Shown: in pieces, positions 16,714 to 24,633 of the stretch
Numbering within the stretch: the first letter of the stretch is position 1
Layout: the number at the start of each line of letters is the position of its first letter
Source: Actinomycetes bacterium
Lineage (GTDB): Bacteria; Actinomycetota; Actinomycetes; Mycobacteriales; Mycobacteriaceae
Length of the DNA stretch: 34,538 nt
Direction of reading: 5' to 3'
Assembly: GCA_023415515.1 (NCBI GenBank)
Contig: JAEZKH010000395.1
Span: forward strand, 1 to 34,538
Position numbers and translations under genes: made by a program
The notes under the pieces: generated by a model
What the model was told of the DNA's origin: nothing
The model's database searches: none
The model's input: only the letters and a program-made list of their open reading frames with translations

Positions 16714-16743
16714 ATTCTCGCATGTGAGAATCGTAGTTCTCAC
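16714..16743. promoter_or_regulatory. Operator: perfect GAGAA-N6-TTCTC plus overlapping ATTCTC
   Basis: GTGAGAATCGTAGTTCTCAC (16724-16743) is an inverted repeat with perfect 7-bp arms around 6 bp. Just upstream, ATTCTC at 16714-16719 pairs with the same GAGAAT (16726-16731) in the outward orientation. Three alternating half-sites could hold two overlapping dimers, one for each divergent gene. Confidence 0.65.
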
Positions 16744-16754
16744 TGGGAGGTGAC

Positions 16755-17588
16755 GTGATCGACTTCTCCGGCCAGGTCGTGTTGGTCACCGGTGGCGGTG
16801 CTGGTATCGGCAGGGCCACAGTGTCCGCATTCGTCGACTCCGGGGCGACAGTCGTCGTCCTCGAGATCGATTCGGCTCGTGCCGCCGAGCTCCGTCAGTC
16901 GTATGAGGAACGGGTGCTGGTTGTCGAAGGCGATGCGTCCGACCCCGCAGACGTCACCACCCTGGCTGAGGTCATCGGCGAGCGGTACAGTCGGCTGAAC
17001 GTGCTGGTGAACAACGTCGGTCACGTGGTGACCCGGCCGATGCGCTTCGAAAGACTCAGCGACGACCAGATCGACGACATCTACCGGTTGAACCTCAAAC
17101 ACATCTTCCTCGTCACACGCACCATGCTGCCGTTGTTGCGGACCGCGGACGGATCGTCCAGCATCGTCAACGTCTCGTCGGTCGAGGCGTTGAGGGGTAT
17201 CCCGGGGTTCTCGGTGTACGGCGCGTTCAAAACGGCCATCACCGGCTTCACCATGAGCCTGGCCCTGGAACTGGGGCCAGAGGGCATTCGGGTCAACGCG
17301 GTGGCACCGGAGACCACTGACAGCGCACACGTGGTTCTCGACGACATGATCAGCCCGTCGCAGCGCCACAACATACCGCGCTGGATTCCGCTGGGGCGAT
17401 TCGGCACACCGGAGGACATCGCGGGATGCGTGCTGTTTCTGGCCAGTTCGCTGGCGGCGTGGGTGACGGGAACCGTGGTGCGCGCAGACGGAGGATCACT
17501 GGCCGCGGCCGGCTGGTACCGCGACGACCGAGGCAAGTGGACGAACATGCCGGTGATCAAGGGCAATAGCTCGCGTCCCGCTGAGTAG
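16755..17588 (+). CDS. Short-chain dehydrogenase/reductase (SDR-4)
   Basis: A 277-aa classical SDR with the cofactor loop GGGAGIGRAT, NNVGH, the active-site Ser in NVSSVEA, Tyr-x3-Lys in YGAFKTAIT and the C-terminal GTVVRADGG. Glu in VVLEID at the end of strand 2 suggests NAD rather than NADP (known rule for classical SDRs). The GTG at 16755 has GGGAGG upstream. The operator at 16714-16743 ends 11 nt before the start codon. The next gene, P450-2, is 47 nt away but has its own operator, so it may be transcribed both with and without this gene. Confidence 0.87.
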   Translation: MIDFSGQVVLVTGGGAGIGRATVSAFVDSGATVVVLEIDSARAAELRQSYEERVLVVEGDASDPADVTTLAEVIGERYSRLNVLVNNVGHVVTRPMRFERLSDDQIDDIYRLNLKHIFLVTRTMLPLLRTADGSSSIVNVSSVEALRGIPGFSVYGAFKTAITGFTMSLALELGPEGIRVNAVAPETTDSAHVVLDDMISPSQRHNIPRWIPLGRFGTPEDIAGCVLFLASSLAAWVTGTVVRADGGSLAAAGWYRDDRGKWTNMPVIKGNSSRPAE

Positions 17589-17614
17589 CTTGCGAAAATT
17601 GACTAGCGACAGCT

Positions 17615-17630
17615 GATAATGCTTATTCTC
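17615..17630 (+). promoter_or_regulatory. Operator copy before P450-2
   Basis: GATAATGCTTATTCTC matches GAGAA-N6-TTCTC at 9 of 10 core positions. The right half ends 5 nt before the GTG start of P450-2, which has no Shine-Dalgarno, so the operator probably sits directly on the promoter of a leaderless message. Confidence 0.55.
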
Positions 17631-17635
17631 GTCGG

Positions 17636-18832
17636 GTGACATACAGGGTGAAGGTTGAGCCGTACTACGACCCCTTCGACTTCGACATCGATGATGATCC
17701 TTATCCGGTGTGGAAGCAGTTGCGCGACCAAGCGCCGCTCTACCACAACGAGAAGTACGGCTTCTATGCGCTGAGCAGGCACAGCGACGTCGCCCGCGAG
17801 CTGGTGAACTGGAAGGACTACCGCTCGGGTAAGGGCACGACCATCGACATCATTCTGAACGGTGTGGAGGTGCCACCAGGGATCATCCTGTTCGAGGACC
17901 CGCCGATCCACGACCTGCACAGACGGCTGCTCTCGGGGGTTTTCACCCCGCGTCGGATGGCCGCCATCGAGCCGTTGGCCAGGGAGTTCTGCCGGCGGGC
18001 ACTGGAGCCGCTGAGCGAAGCAGACGGGTTCGACTTCATCGCAGACCTCGGCGCCTGGATGCCGATGCGCACCATCGGCTACCTCCTCGGCATACCAGAG
18101 GACAGGCAGGTGGCGATCAGGCAGAACACCGACCGAATGCTCGAACTCTCCGAGGCCGAACTCGCGGAGGTTGCCGATGACATGTTGACTCGACAAGGCT
18201 CGATGCTCGAGGAGTTCGTCGACTGGCGCTACGACCACCCCTCCGACGATCTGATGACCGAACTCGTCAACGCGGAGGTCGAGGAACCCGACGGCGGCAG
18301 ACGGCGGCTGACGCGCGGAGAAGTGCTCACCTACACGGGCACCATCGTCGGCGCGGGCAACGAGACAACGACGCGGTTGATCGGCTTTGCCGGGCAACTC
18401 CTGTCAGACCACCCGAACCAACGCCGCGCGCTGGCAGCGGACTTCAGCCTGATACCGGCGGCAGTCGAAGAGGTGCTGAGGTACGAGGCACCGTCACCTG
18501 TGCAGGCACGGTGGGTCGCCCGCGAGGTCGAACACTACGGCCGAAAAGTACCCGAAGGCTCGGTCATGTTGCTGCTCAACGGGTCTGCTAACCGGGATGA
18601 ACGCCAGTTCCCCGACGCCGATCGGTTCGACATCCGTCGGCAAGCCGCGCACCTGTCGTTCGGGCACGGCATTCACTTCTGCCTGGGCGCGGCACTTGCG
18701 CGGGTGCAGGCGCGCATCGCGCTCGAGGAAGTGCTGACCAGGTGGCCCGACTGGGAGGTCGACTACGGCAGAGCGAAGCGGGCTCACACCACCAGTGTCA
18801 GAGGTTGGGCGAGTCTCCCGGTGAGCGTATGA
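17636..18832 (+). CDS. Cytochrome P450 (P450-2)
   Basis: A 398-aa soluble P450. The I-helix is GAGNETTTRLIG, ExxR lies in EEVLRYEAPSP, and the heme loop FGHGIHFCLG has proximal Cys349. The N-terminus (VEPYYDPFDFDIDDDPYPVWKQLRDQAPLYHNEKYGFYALSRHSDV) is complete. All key residues are canonical. It opens the P450-AveC-DapB-like operon; the next gene begins 1 nt after the stop codon. P450s of this general type in mycobacteria hydroxylate sterol side chains, fatty acids or terpenes. I cannot assign a CYP family from sequence reading alone. Confidence 0.93.
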   Translation: MTYRVKVEPYYDPFDFDIDDDPYPVWKQLRDQAPLYHNEKYGFYALSRHSDVARELVNWKDYRSGKGTTIDIILNGVEVPPGIILFEDPPIHDLHRRLLSGVFTPRRMAAIEPLAREFCRRALEPLSEADGFDFIADLGAWMPMRTIGYLLGIPEDRQVAIRQNTDRMLELSEAELAEVADDMLTRQGSMLEEFVDWRYDHPSDDLMTELVNAEVEEPDGGRRRLTRGEVLTYTGTIVGAGNETTTRLIGFAGQLLSDHPNQRRALAADFSLIPAAVEEVLRYEAPSPVQARWVAREVEHYGRKVPEGSVMLLLNGSANRDERQFPDADRFDIRRQAAHLSFGHGIHFCLGAALARVQARIALEEVLTRWPDWEVDYGRAKRAHTTSVRGWASLPVSV

Positions 18833-18833
18833 C

Positions 18834-19895
18834 GTGACCGAAACCGTCCACTCCGACGAGGATTCGGTCCAACCCGAGGCCTACCGGAAGTTTTCGCCAT
18901 GGCCGGCCCGGGTGGGATGGGGATTGTTGATCGGCGCCTATCTGGTCTTCGCGACCGCGACGATCGCGACCATTCAGACTGGGCTGCACGGTGACCCGAC
19001 ACGGACTAACCCGAATCCTGGGCCGGCGCCCTACCCGCCCTTCCTCGGATTCGACAACTGGCCGCTCGCCGTCTCCATCAGTTCGGTTCCGATGGCCGTC
19101 GGTTTGATCACGGCGCTGGTATGGCTGTCGTGGCGACAGCGCAGGGTGCACTGGGCGGTCATCATCGCCTTCGCCGGCCTCATCACTGGGGCGCTCGACC
19201 CGCTCGCGAACTGGGCGACGTTCGCGATCTTCGATCCGCGCATGCTGCACTTCCCGCTGACGTGGCCGTACGTGAACATCTCGCCGAATCTCGAACCGGC
19301 GCTGGCATTCCTGGGCGGGTACGCGGCGTACTACCTCCTGAACGGACTGGGCTTCCTGCAACTCCACGACCGGCTGCTCGACCCGCCGATGCGACGGGTC
19401 AACTGGCTCACCCAACACCGCCTGGTGCGGGTGTTCCTCGGCGCGACGATCATCGCCGTTCCGATCAACGGCATCATCCAGTTCACGTGGATGCGGGCAG
19501 GCATCTTCTTCTACAGCGAGGCCGTCGGCCCAGTGGTTCAGATCGGCCATATCCACTTCCCGCTGATCATGGCCGTCTACGATTCCGTGATCTTCGGCAT
19601 GGTCGCGGTGATGTGCGTCCGCGACGGGGACGGCGACCTCGTGCTCATCAACCGCATCGCTGCGCGGCTGCCGTCGCGTCGCGGACGACCCAAGATCACG
19701 CTCACCCGGCAACTGTTGATATCCGTGACTGTCGGGTTGGTGTCGTTCGCGTTGCCGTTGGCGGTGCTCGCGGGGTTGCGCGAGGCGGGGCTCTCCCGGC
19801 CGGCGTTCGACAAGAACCCGTATCCCACGGTGAACCTCTACGACCCGTACGGACACCTCGATGAGGCGGGCAAGCCGGGCCCGTTCCACCGATGA
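18834..19895 (+). CDS. AveC-like integral membrane protein
   Basis: A 353-aa protein with about seven hydrophobic segments, beginning WGLLIGAYLVFATATIATIQ (about 28-47) and ending LLISVTVGLVSFALPLAVLAGL (about 297-318). Polar conserved-looking residues lie inside the membrane region (ALDPLANWATFAIFDPRM, PYVNISPNLEPALAF, NGIIQFTWMRAGIFFY). Length and pattern fit the AveC-like family, named after the avermectin spirocyclase/dehydratase AveC; most members in mycobacteria are uncharacterised. The GTG start is 1 nt after the P450 stop, so the two are strictly coupled. A role in cyclisation or dehydration of the P450 product, or in membrane handling of the substrate, is inference. Confidence 0.75.
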   Translation: MTETVHSDEDSVQPEAYRKFSPWPARVGWGLLIGAYLVFATATIATIQTGLHGDPTRTNPNPGPAPYPPFLGFDNWPLAVSISSVPMAVGLITALVWLSWRQRRVHWAVIIAFAGLITGALDPLANWATFAIFDPRMLHFPLTWPYVNISPNLEPALAFLGGYAAYYLLNGLGFLQLHDRLLDPPMRRVNWLTQHRLVRVFLGATIIAVPINGIIQFTWMRAGIFFYSEAVGPVVQIGHIHFPLIMAVYDSVIFGMVAVMCVRDGDGDLVLINRIAARLPSRRGRPKITLTRQLLISVTVGLVSFALPLAVLAGLREAGLSRPAFDKNPYPTVNLYDPYGHLDEAGKPGPFHR

Positions 19896-19928
19896 AGATG
19901 ATCCAACAACGAAAGGATCGGTGAAGCA

Positions 19929-21035
19929 GTGGCGAACGAGCCTGACCGACGCTATCGGGTGGCCCATGTCGGGACCGGCCTGACCGGCCGGGAGGCATTG
20001 CGGGCGGTGATCGGTGATCCTGCGCTCGACCTCGTCGGGGTGAAGGTTTCGACGCCGCAGAAGATCGGCGTCGATGCGGGTGAGCTCTGCGGTGTTCCCG
20101 AGGTCGGTGTCGCGGCCGTCGGTGACGTTGCCGAGGTCTTGGCTTCGGCACCAGACTGCGTGCTGTACTGCGCGACCGCTGTCCGGCGGGAAGCCGAGGC
20201 GATAGCGGACATCGCGGGTTATCTCCGAGCGGGTGTCGATGTCGTGACGATTTCGACGATCCCGATGGTCTATCCCGCGGCCGCCCCGGCCGAGTGGCGC
20301 GACACGGTGGAAACCGCAGCGGCTGCGGGCGGTTCGACGTTCTATGCGACGGGGAGCGAGCCCGGCTTCATCAGCCTCAACATCCCGACCGCGCTGCTGG
20401 CGGGAGCAGGCGAGGTAACCGCATATCGGATGGACGAGTACGCCGTCGACCTCGACAAGGCCTATCCGATCTGGGACGTCCTGCATGAGTCGATGGGCTT
20501 CGGAAAGCCCGACGGTCATGTCCCCGCGCGCATCGCGTACGGCAAGGTCAACGCCGATTGGGAGTCGGTGGTGCGCTACATCGCCGACATTCTCGGTGTG
20601 AAACTCGATGCCGTGGAACTCGATTGGGAGACGCTGCTGGCCCCCGAGGACCTGCAGACGGCGATAGCCGTGATCCCCGAGGGAACGATCTGCGCACACA
20701 GATGGCAGCTGGCCGGGATGGTCGACGGCCGTGCGGCCGTCGCTGTCCAGTACTTCGCCACGGTCAGCGCCACGCCCTGGCCGGATCGATGGCCGAGGCC
20801 GGCCCGCGAGAACGAGGGCGGAATGGTGTTCCGTGTCGAGGGCAGGCCGAGCATGACCTTGGAACTGCACTTGGCCCAGTCGGCCACCGATCGCGTGAAT
20901 CCAGGGGTGACCGCGACTGCCTTGGCCGCCGTCAACGCGATACCCGCCGTCGTCGACGCGCCGGCGGGCGTGATCGCCCGCCCGTTGTCGGGCCCTGCGA
21001 TAGTCACCAGGCAATCGCGCGCCACGAGTCGGTGA
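19929..21035 (+). CDS. DapB/2,4-diaminopentanoate dehydrogenase-like oxidoreductase (paralogue 4)
   Basis: A 368-aa paralogue. The N-terminal loop is HVGTGLTGREALRAV, so the QWATG of copies 1-3 is replaced by HVGTG. The mid-protein motif is GSEPGFISL and the C-terminal block VNAIPAVVDAPAG. A GTG at 19929 is used, with GAAAGGATCG upstream. It is the third gene in the P450-2 operon, 33 nt after the AveC-like gene. That a P450 and a DapB-like protein are paired here and again at 10535-12840 suggests a recurring functional couple. It is convergent with SDR-5, with only 10 nt between stops. Confidence 0.8.
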   Translation: MANEPDRRYRVAHVGTGLTGREALRAVIGDPALDLVGVKVSTPQKIGVDAGELCGVPEVGVAAVGDVAEVLASAPDCVLYCATAVRREAEAIADIAGYLRAGVDVVTISTIPMVYPAAAPAEWRDTVETAAAAGGSTFYATGSEPGFISLNIPTALLAGAGEVTAYRMDEYAVDLDKAYPIWDVLHESMGFGKPDGHVPARIAYGKVNADWESVVRYIADILGVKLDAVELDWETLLAPEDLQTAIAVIPEGTICAHRWQLAGMVDGRAAVAVQYFATVSATPWPDRWPRPARENEGGMVFRVEGRPSMTLELHLAQSATDRVNPGVTATALAAVNAIPAVVDAPAGVIARPLSGPAIVTRQSRATSR

Positions 21036-21045
21036 CGCGGCGGCC

Positions 21046-21867
21046 TCACGTTCCTGTCACACCGACGTCGACGGGGATGGCGGCGGCCGTCACGTATTTC
21101 GACTGGTCGGATGCCAACCATGCCACGGCGTCCGCGACGTCCTCAGGCATCATCACCGTGTCGGGAAACAGCTGCTTGGTGATGCCGTGCCGCAGAATGG
21201 GATTCGTCTTCGCTGCGCTGGTCATCGCCTCCACCAACTCGGCGCTGCCCATCGGGGTCACGACCGAGCCGGGATGTAAGCTGTTCACCCGAATCTTGTG
21301 CTTGCCGAGTTCAGCAGCGAATGATCGGGCAAGCCCGACCACCGCGTGCTTGCTCGCGGTGTAGGCGATCATGAACGGTTCCATCGTCAGGCCTGCAGCC
21401 GATCCGACGAGGATGATCGATCCACCGCGGCCGCCGGCGATGATGTGTTTGGCACCGGCCATCACGGTGTTCCACGTGCCCACCACGTTGACGTCGATGG
21501 TGTCCTGGAAGTCCTGGGCGGAGACCTGATCCCAGATGGACGGAACACAGATGCCCGCGTTGGCGACGATCACGTCGAGTCGTCCGAGTTCGTCGACCCC
21601 CTCGTTCACCGCTGCGCACAAGGCTTCATGGTCGCGGGTGTCGACTGCGGCGGTGACCGCACGTCGTCCGTTGGCTGACACCAAGTTCGCGGTTTCCGCC
21701 AGATCGTCGGGAGTCGCCGGAGCATAGGGAACGCTGGGCGGCAGGGGCCCCGCGACATCAACGAGGATGACGTCGGCGCCCTCGGCGCTCAGCCGTACCG
21801 CATGGGCGCGTCCTTGTCCTCGCGCAGCGCCCGTGATCAGCGCGACCTTGTTTGTCATGTCTGGCAC
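21046..21867 (-). CDS. Mycofactocin-coupled SDR (SDR-5)
   Basis: A 273-aa SDR with the features of the mycofactocin-dependent group: KVALITGAARGQGRAHAVRLSAEGADVILVDV followed by an insertion of about 20 residues (PLPPSVPYAPATPDDLAETA) that covers the bound NAD in this group. The catalytic Ser is in ILVGSAAG, Tyr-x3-Lys in YTASKHAV. Members keep NAD bound and pass electrons to mycofactocin (known for the group). The GTG at 21867 lies 6 nt after a -10-like TAACGT with no Shine-Dalgarno, suggesting a leaderless start; ATG at 21858 is the alternative. It is divergent from SDR-6 and likely oxidises a secondary alcohol in the same pathway. Confidence 0.87.
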   Translation of the reverse strand: MPDMTNKVALITGAARGQGRAHAVRLSAEGADVILVDVAGPLPPSVPYAPATPDDLAETANLVSANGRRAVTAAVDTRDHEALCAAVNEGVDELGRLDVIVANAGICVPSIWDQVSAQDFQDTIDVNVVGTWNTVMAGAKHIIAGGRGGSIILVGSAAGLTMEPFMIAYTASKHAVVGLARSFAAELGKHKIRVNSLHPGSVVTPMGSAELVEAMTSAAKTNPILRHGITKQLFPDTVMMPEDVADAVAWLASDQSKYVTAAAIPVDVGVTGT

Positions 21868-21886
21868 AGCCGTACGTTACCGCACC

Positions 21887-21902
21887 GAGAATTGGGATTT
21901 CG
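21887..21902. promoter_or_regulatory. Degenerate operator between SDR-5 and SDR-6
   Basis: GAGAATTGGGATTTCG has one perfect half (GAGAA) and a poor second half (TTTCG): 7 of 10 core positions match GAGAA-N6-TTCTC. A further CGAGAAC half-site follows at 21908-21914. On its own this would be weak; it counts only because of its position between divergent SDR genes. Confidence 0.35.
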
Positions 21903-21945
21903 ATATTCGAGAACAGGCGTTAGCGCTCAGAGTACGGTCGGACCC

Positions 21946-22728
21946 ATGGGTGTCCTCGACGGTCAGACAGCTTTCATTCTCGGCGCCTCCGCGGGAATCG
22001 CACGAGCCAGCGCAAAGCTGTTGGCGGCCGATGGTGCCACGCTGTTCCTCCTTGGTAGGTCGAATCGGCGGCTGGAGGAGACCAAGGAAGGCATCCTCGA
22101 GGCCGCACCGGGAGCGGAAGTGTTCCTGCACAAGGGCGATCCAGAGGACGAGGCGACCGTGAAGGCTGCTGCCGAGGCCGCCTTTGACGTGCATCAGCGG
22201 CTCAACATCGTCGTCGGCACCGTTGCCGCAGGCGGCACGGGTCCGCTCATCGAGCAGGATCTCGACACCTTCACCGACTTCGTGATGGGAAACCTGCGGT
22301 CGAACTTTCTCGCCTTGCGTTACTCGGCGCCCCTGATGACCGATGGCGGGTCGATCGTGTTCATCTCATCGACCTCGTCGAAGATCCCGATGGAGGGGCT
22401 CGGCCATTACTCGGCAGGCAAGGCCGCGCTCGAGATGCTCATCCGCGTCGCCGCCTCCGAACTCGGCTCGCGCGGAATACGCGTCAACGCGGTACGACCC
22501 GGTTTGACCGAAGCGGCCACCACCCAGGGGTACATCCATCTCGAGGAGTTGACGACGAGCTTCCTGGAGCGGGTCCCGCTCGGCAGGCTCGGGGTGTCGG
22601 ACGACATCGCTCCCGGCGTGCGGTACCTGGCCGGTCCCGAATCGAGTTGGATGACGGGTCAGAGCTTCGCCATCGACGGAGGCAATGAGGTTCGTGGTCC
22701 GCCGCGTGGCCCGATGTTCACCGTCTAG
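21946..22728 (+). CDS. Atypical SDR (SDR-6)
   Basis: A 260-aa SDR-fold protein. The cofactor loop reads LGASAGIARASAKLL, with Ala where the last glycine of TGxxxGxG is expected, and the NNAG motif is replaced by VGTVAAGG. The catalytic Ser (VFISSTSSK) and Tyr-x3-Lys (HYSAGKAAL) are intact, and the C-terminus (GQSFAIDGG) is normal. Activity is therefore likely, but cofactor binding may differ. The ATG at 21946 has no clear Shine-Dalgarno; an in-frame start at 21802 would run through the divergent gene's promoter and coding start and is rejected. It shares a CTAG double stop with DapB-like 5. Confidence 0.8.
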   Translation: MGVLDGQTAFILGASAGIARASAKLLAADGATLFLLGRSNRRLEETKEGILEAAPGAEVFLHKGDPEDEATVKAAAEAAFDVHQRLNIVVGTVAAGGTGPLIEQDLDTFTDFVMGNLRSNFLALRYSAPLMTDGGSIVFISSTSSKIPMEGLGHYSAGKAALEMLIRVAASELGSRGIRVNAVRPGLTEAATTQGYIHLEELTTSFLERVPLGRLGVSDDIAPGVRYLAGPESSWMTGQSFAIDGGNEVRGPPRGPMFTV

Positions 22729-23804
22729 GTGAACTCGAAGGCGTTGCGAGGAGCGGTGATCGGCAGATCCAGTGACGTTGCGATCCCTGGTGGTGCATCG
22801 ACGACATACGGAATGGCATTGACCACGCGCATGGCCGTCGCCTCCATCGCGTTGGCGTTCGCTGACTCCGCGGTGTCCTCGGTGCCGAGCCGCAGGTCGC
22901 ACTGCATGTGGGGTTGACCCTCGATGATCAGCCGGTATGTGCCGTTGGGCGCCGTCGCCCACTCGGGCGCCAGGTCCGGGGCCATCCGGTTGATGTGCTC
23001 GATGGTGATCGCGGGATGGCCGTCCACCACCCCGGTGGTCACTGCCCGCACGGCGCCGACTGTGCCCGCCGGTATGGTTCCGCAGGCGACGTGAAGGTCA
23101 CGCGGTGTCACGACGCGCTCATAGGATTCGTCGATGCGGTCGAGTTCGACGCCGAGCGCCTTGGCCACGAGCCCGATCGGCGGCCCCCAGGCGAACTGCT
23201 GCGCGCCTTCGAGTTCCAGCATCGGGACGAAGTCGAGCGGCTCGCCGAAGCCCATGGCGGTGACCATGAGATCGCGATTGGGATAGGCCGAGTAGTCGAA
23301 GATCTCCTGTGCGTGAATGGATCGGATGGTGTTCGACAACGTCGTCAACAGGATCGCGAACTGATCTCCGGCAAAACCCGGTTCGATGCCTGAGGTGTAG
23401 ATGGTGACGCCCGCGGCGAGCGCGGCGGCGCGCACTTGCTCAGCGAGGTCGGGAATCCACCTGTCGGGGAACATCATTCCGGGAGTGTTGGTGGTGACGA
23501 TGTTGAGTCCACCGGTCAACAGCCGCACATAGTCGCGAACGGCGGCGGCATCCATCTCGGCGCTGGCGGCACCGTAGACGACGCAGTCGGGTTTCAGCGC
23601 GACGATGTCGTCGAGATCGTCGGTCGTCGTCACGCCGATCGGTCCGAGCCCGACGATCTCTCCGGCGTCGCGCCCCGTCTTCTCGGGGCTGTGCACCCAA
23701 ACCCCGACAAGCTGGAGATGGGGGCGTCGAACGATCGCGCGTATCGCCAGGCTGCTGATCCAGCCGGTGGAGATGACGGCAACGCGTAACGGCGTGGTGC
23801 TCAC
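22725..23804 (-). CDS. DapB/2,4-diaminopentanoate dehydrogenase-like oxidoreductase (paralogue 5)
   Basis: A 359-aa paralogue and the most divergent at the N-terminus: VAVISTGWISSLAIRAI, where the third Rossmann glycine (ATGAVG in copies 1-3) is Ser. The mid-protein motif GIEPGFAGD and the C-terminal VVNAIPYVVDAPPG are conserved, as is the VWVHSPEKTGRDAGEIVGLGPIGV stretch after strand 2. The GTG at 23804 is chosen because GAAGGAG lies 8 nt upstream; the upstream GTG at 23828 overlaps SDR-7. It is the second gene of the SDR-7 operon, 20 nt downstream, again pairing a DapB-like protein with an alcohol-oxidising enzyme. Confidence 0.8.
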   Translation of the reverse strand: MSTTPLRVAVISTGWISSLAIRAIVRRPHLQLVGVWVHSPEKTGRDAGEIVGLGPIGVTTTDDLDDIVALKPDCVVYGAASAEMDAAAVRDYVRLLTGGLNIVTTNTPGMMFPDRWIPDLAEQVRAAALAAGVTIYTSGIEPGFAGDQFAILLTTLSNTIRSIHAQEIFDYSAYPNRDLMVTAMGFGEPLDFVPMLELEGAQQFAWGPPIGLVAKALGVELDRIDESYERVVTPRDLHVACGTIPAGTVGAVRAVTTGVVDGHPAITIEHINRMAPDLAPEWATAPNGTYRLIIEGQPHMQCDLRLGTEDTAESANANAMEATAMRVVNAIPYVVDAPPGIATSLDLPITAPRNAFEFT

Positions 23805-23824
23805 TGACTCGGCTCCTTCGACTG

Positions 23825-24613
23825 TCACAGGTCAGGGATCGGTATTTCCGAATTCGGACCCTGCAGGCCGCCGTCGACGACGAAAGTCGAGCTGGTGGCG
23901 TAGCAGTCGCGGGTGCACAGATACAGCGTCAGGCGGCCGAGGTCTGCCACGTCCCCGATGCGATGCAGAGGCGTGCGATCTGTGATCGTCTGCTCAGTGC
24001 CGGGCATGAGATCGAACCCCGTTTGAAGACCTGTCGTCATGAATGCGCCGAGTGCGATGGCGTTGACCCGGATCTTGGGCGCAAGTTCTTGGGCCATGGC
24101 GCGCGTCAGCGCTTCCATACCGCCCTTGGCCACGCAGTAAGGCAACATGCCGCGGATGCCGAAGCGTCCCGCACCCGAGGAGATGTTGACGATGGAACCG
24201 CGGCCGACCCGGAGCATGTGAGGGACGGCCAGCTGGCTCATGATGAAGGCGGAGGTCACGCACGCGTCGAAGGTGCGCCGCAAGTCGTCATCGGTGAGGT
24301 CCAGGAACGGGCCGAAGTTGGCGAAACCCACGTTGTTCACCAGGATGTCGACACGACCGAACTTGTTCACAGCGGCTTTCACCACGCGCTCACTGTCGTC
24401 GCGCTGCAGGGCGTCGGCCGTCAGTGCGAGGCCGGTTCCGCCCGCCGACTCGATGTCTGAGATGGTCGACTCGATTTCCGATGTCGTTCGCGCGGTCCCC
24501 ACCACCGTGGCACCGGCCTCAGCGAGCACTTTCGCGATGCCCTCGCCGACGCCGCGCCCGGCGCCAGTCACGATTGCCACCTGACCGTCCAGCTGAAACT
24601 GTTCCAGTGCCAC
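23825..24613 (-). CDS. Short-chain dehydrogenase/reductase (SDR-7)
   Basis: A 262-aa classical SDR similar in layout to 7-alpha-hydroxysteroid dehydrogenases and FabG-like enzymes: GAGRGVGEGIAKVL, NNVGF, active-site Ser in VNISSGAG, Tyr-x3-Lys in YCVAKGGM, and STFVVDGG at the C-terminus. TART after strand 2, with Arg following, suggests NADP preference. The GTG start at 24613 has only a distant GGAG, so initiation may be weak or leaderless. It is cotranscribed with DapB-like 5 and divergent from the VOC gene. Substrate unknown. Confidence 0.86.
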   Translation of the reverse strand: MALEQFQLDGQVAIVTGAGRGVGEGIAKVLAEAGATVVGTARTTSEIESTISDIESAGGTGLALTADALQRDDSERVVKAAVNKFGRVDILVNNVGFANFGPFLDLTDDDLRRTFDACVTSAFIMSQLAVPHMLRVGRGSIVNISSGAGRFGIRGMLPYCVAKGGMEALTRAMAQELAPKIRVNAIALGAFMTTGLQTGFDLMPGTEQTITDRTPLHRIGDVADLGRLTLYLCTRDCYATSSTFVVDGGLQGPNSEIPIPDL

Positions 24614-24633
24614 GTCGCGAATCTACTCCGAGC

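Noticed and set aside
18798..21014. Minus-strand open frame of 738 codons
   Set aside because: It is opposite the end of P450-2, the AveC-like gene and DapB-like 4. Composition is typical of a high-GC antisense frame, and all three plus-strand genes have convincing motifs and starts.
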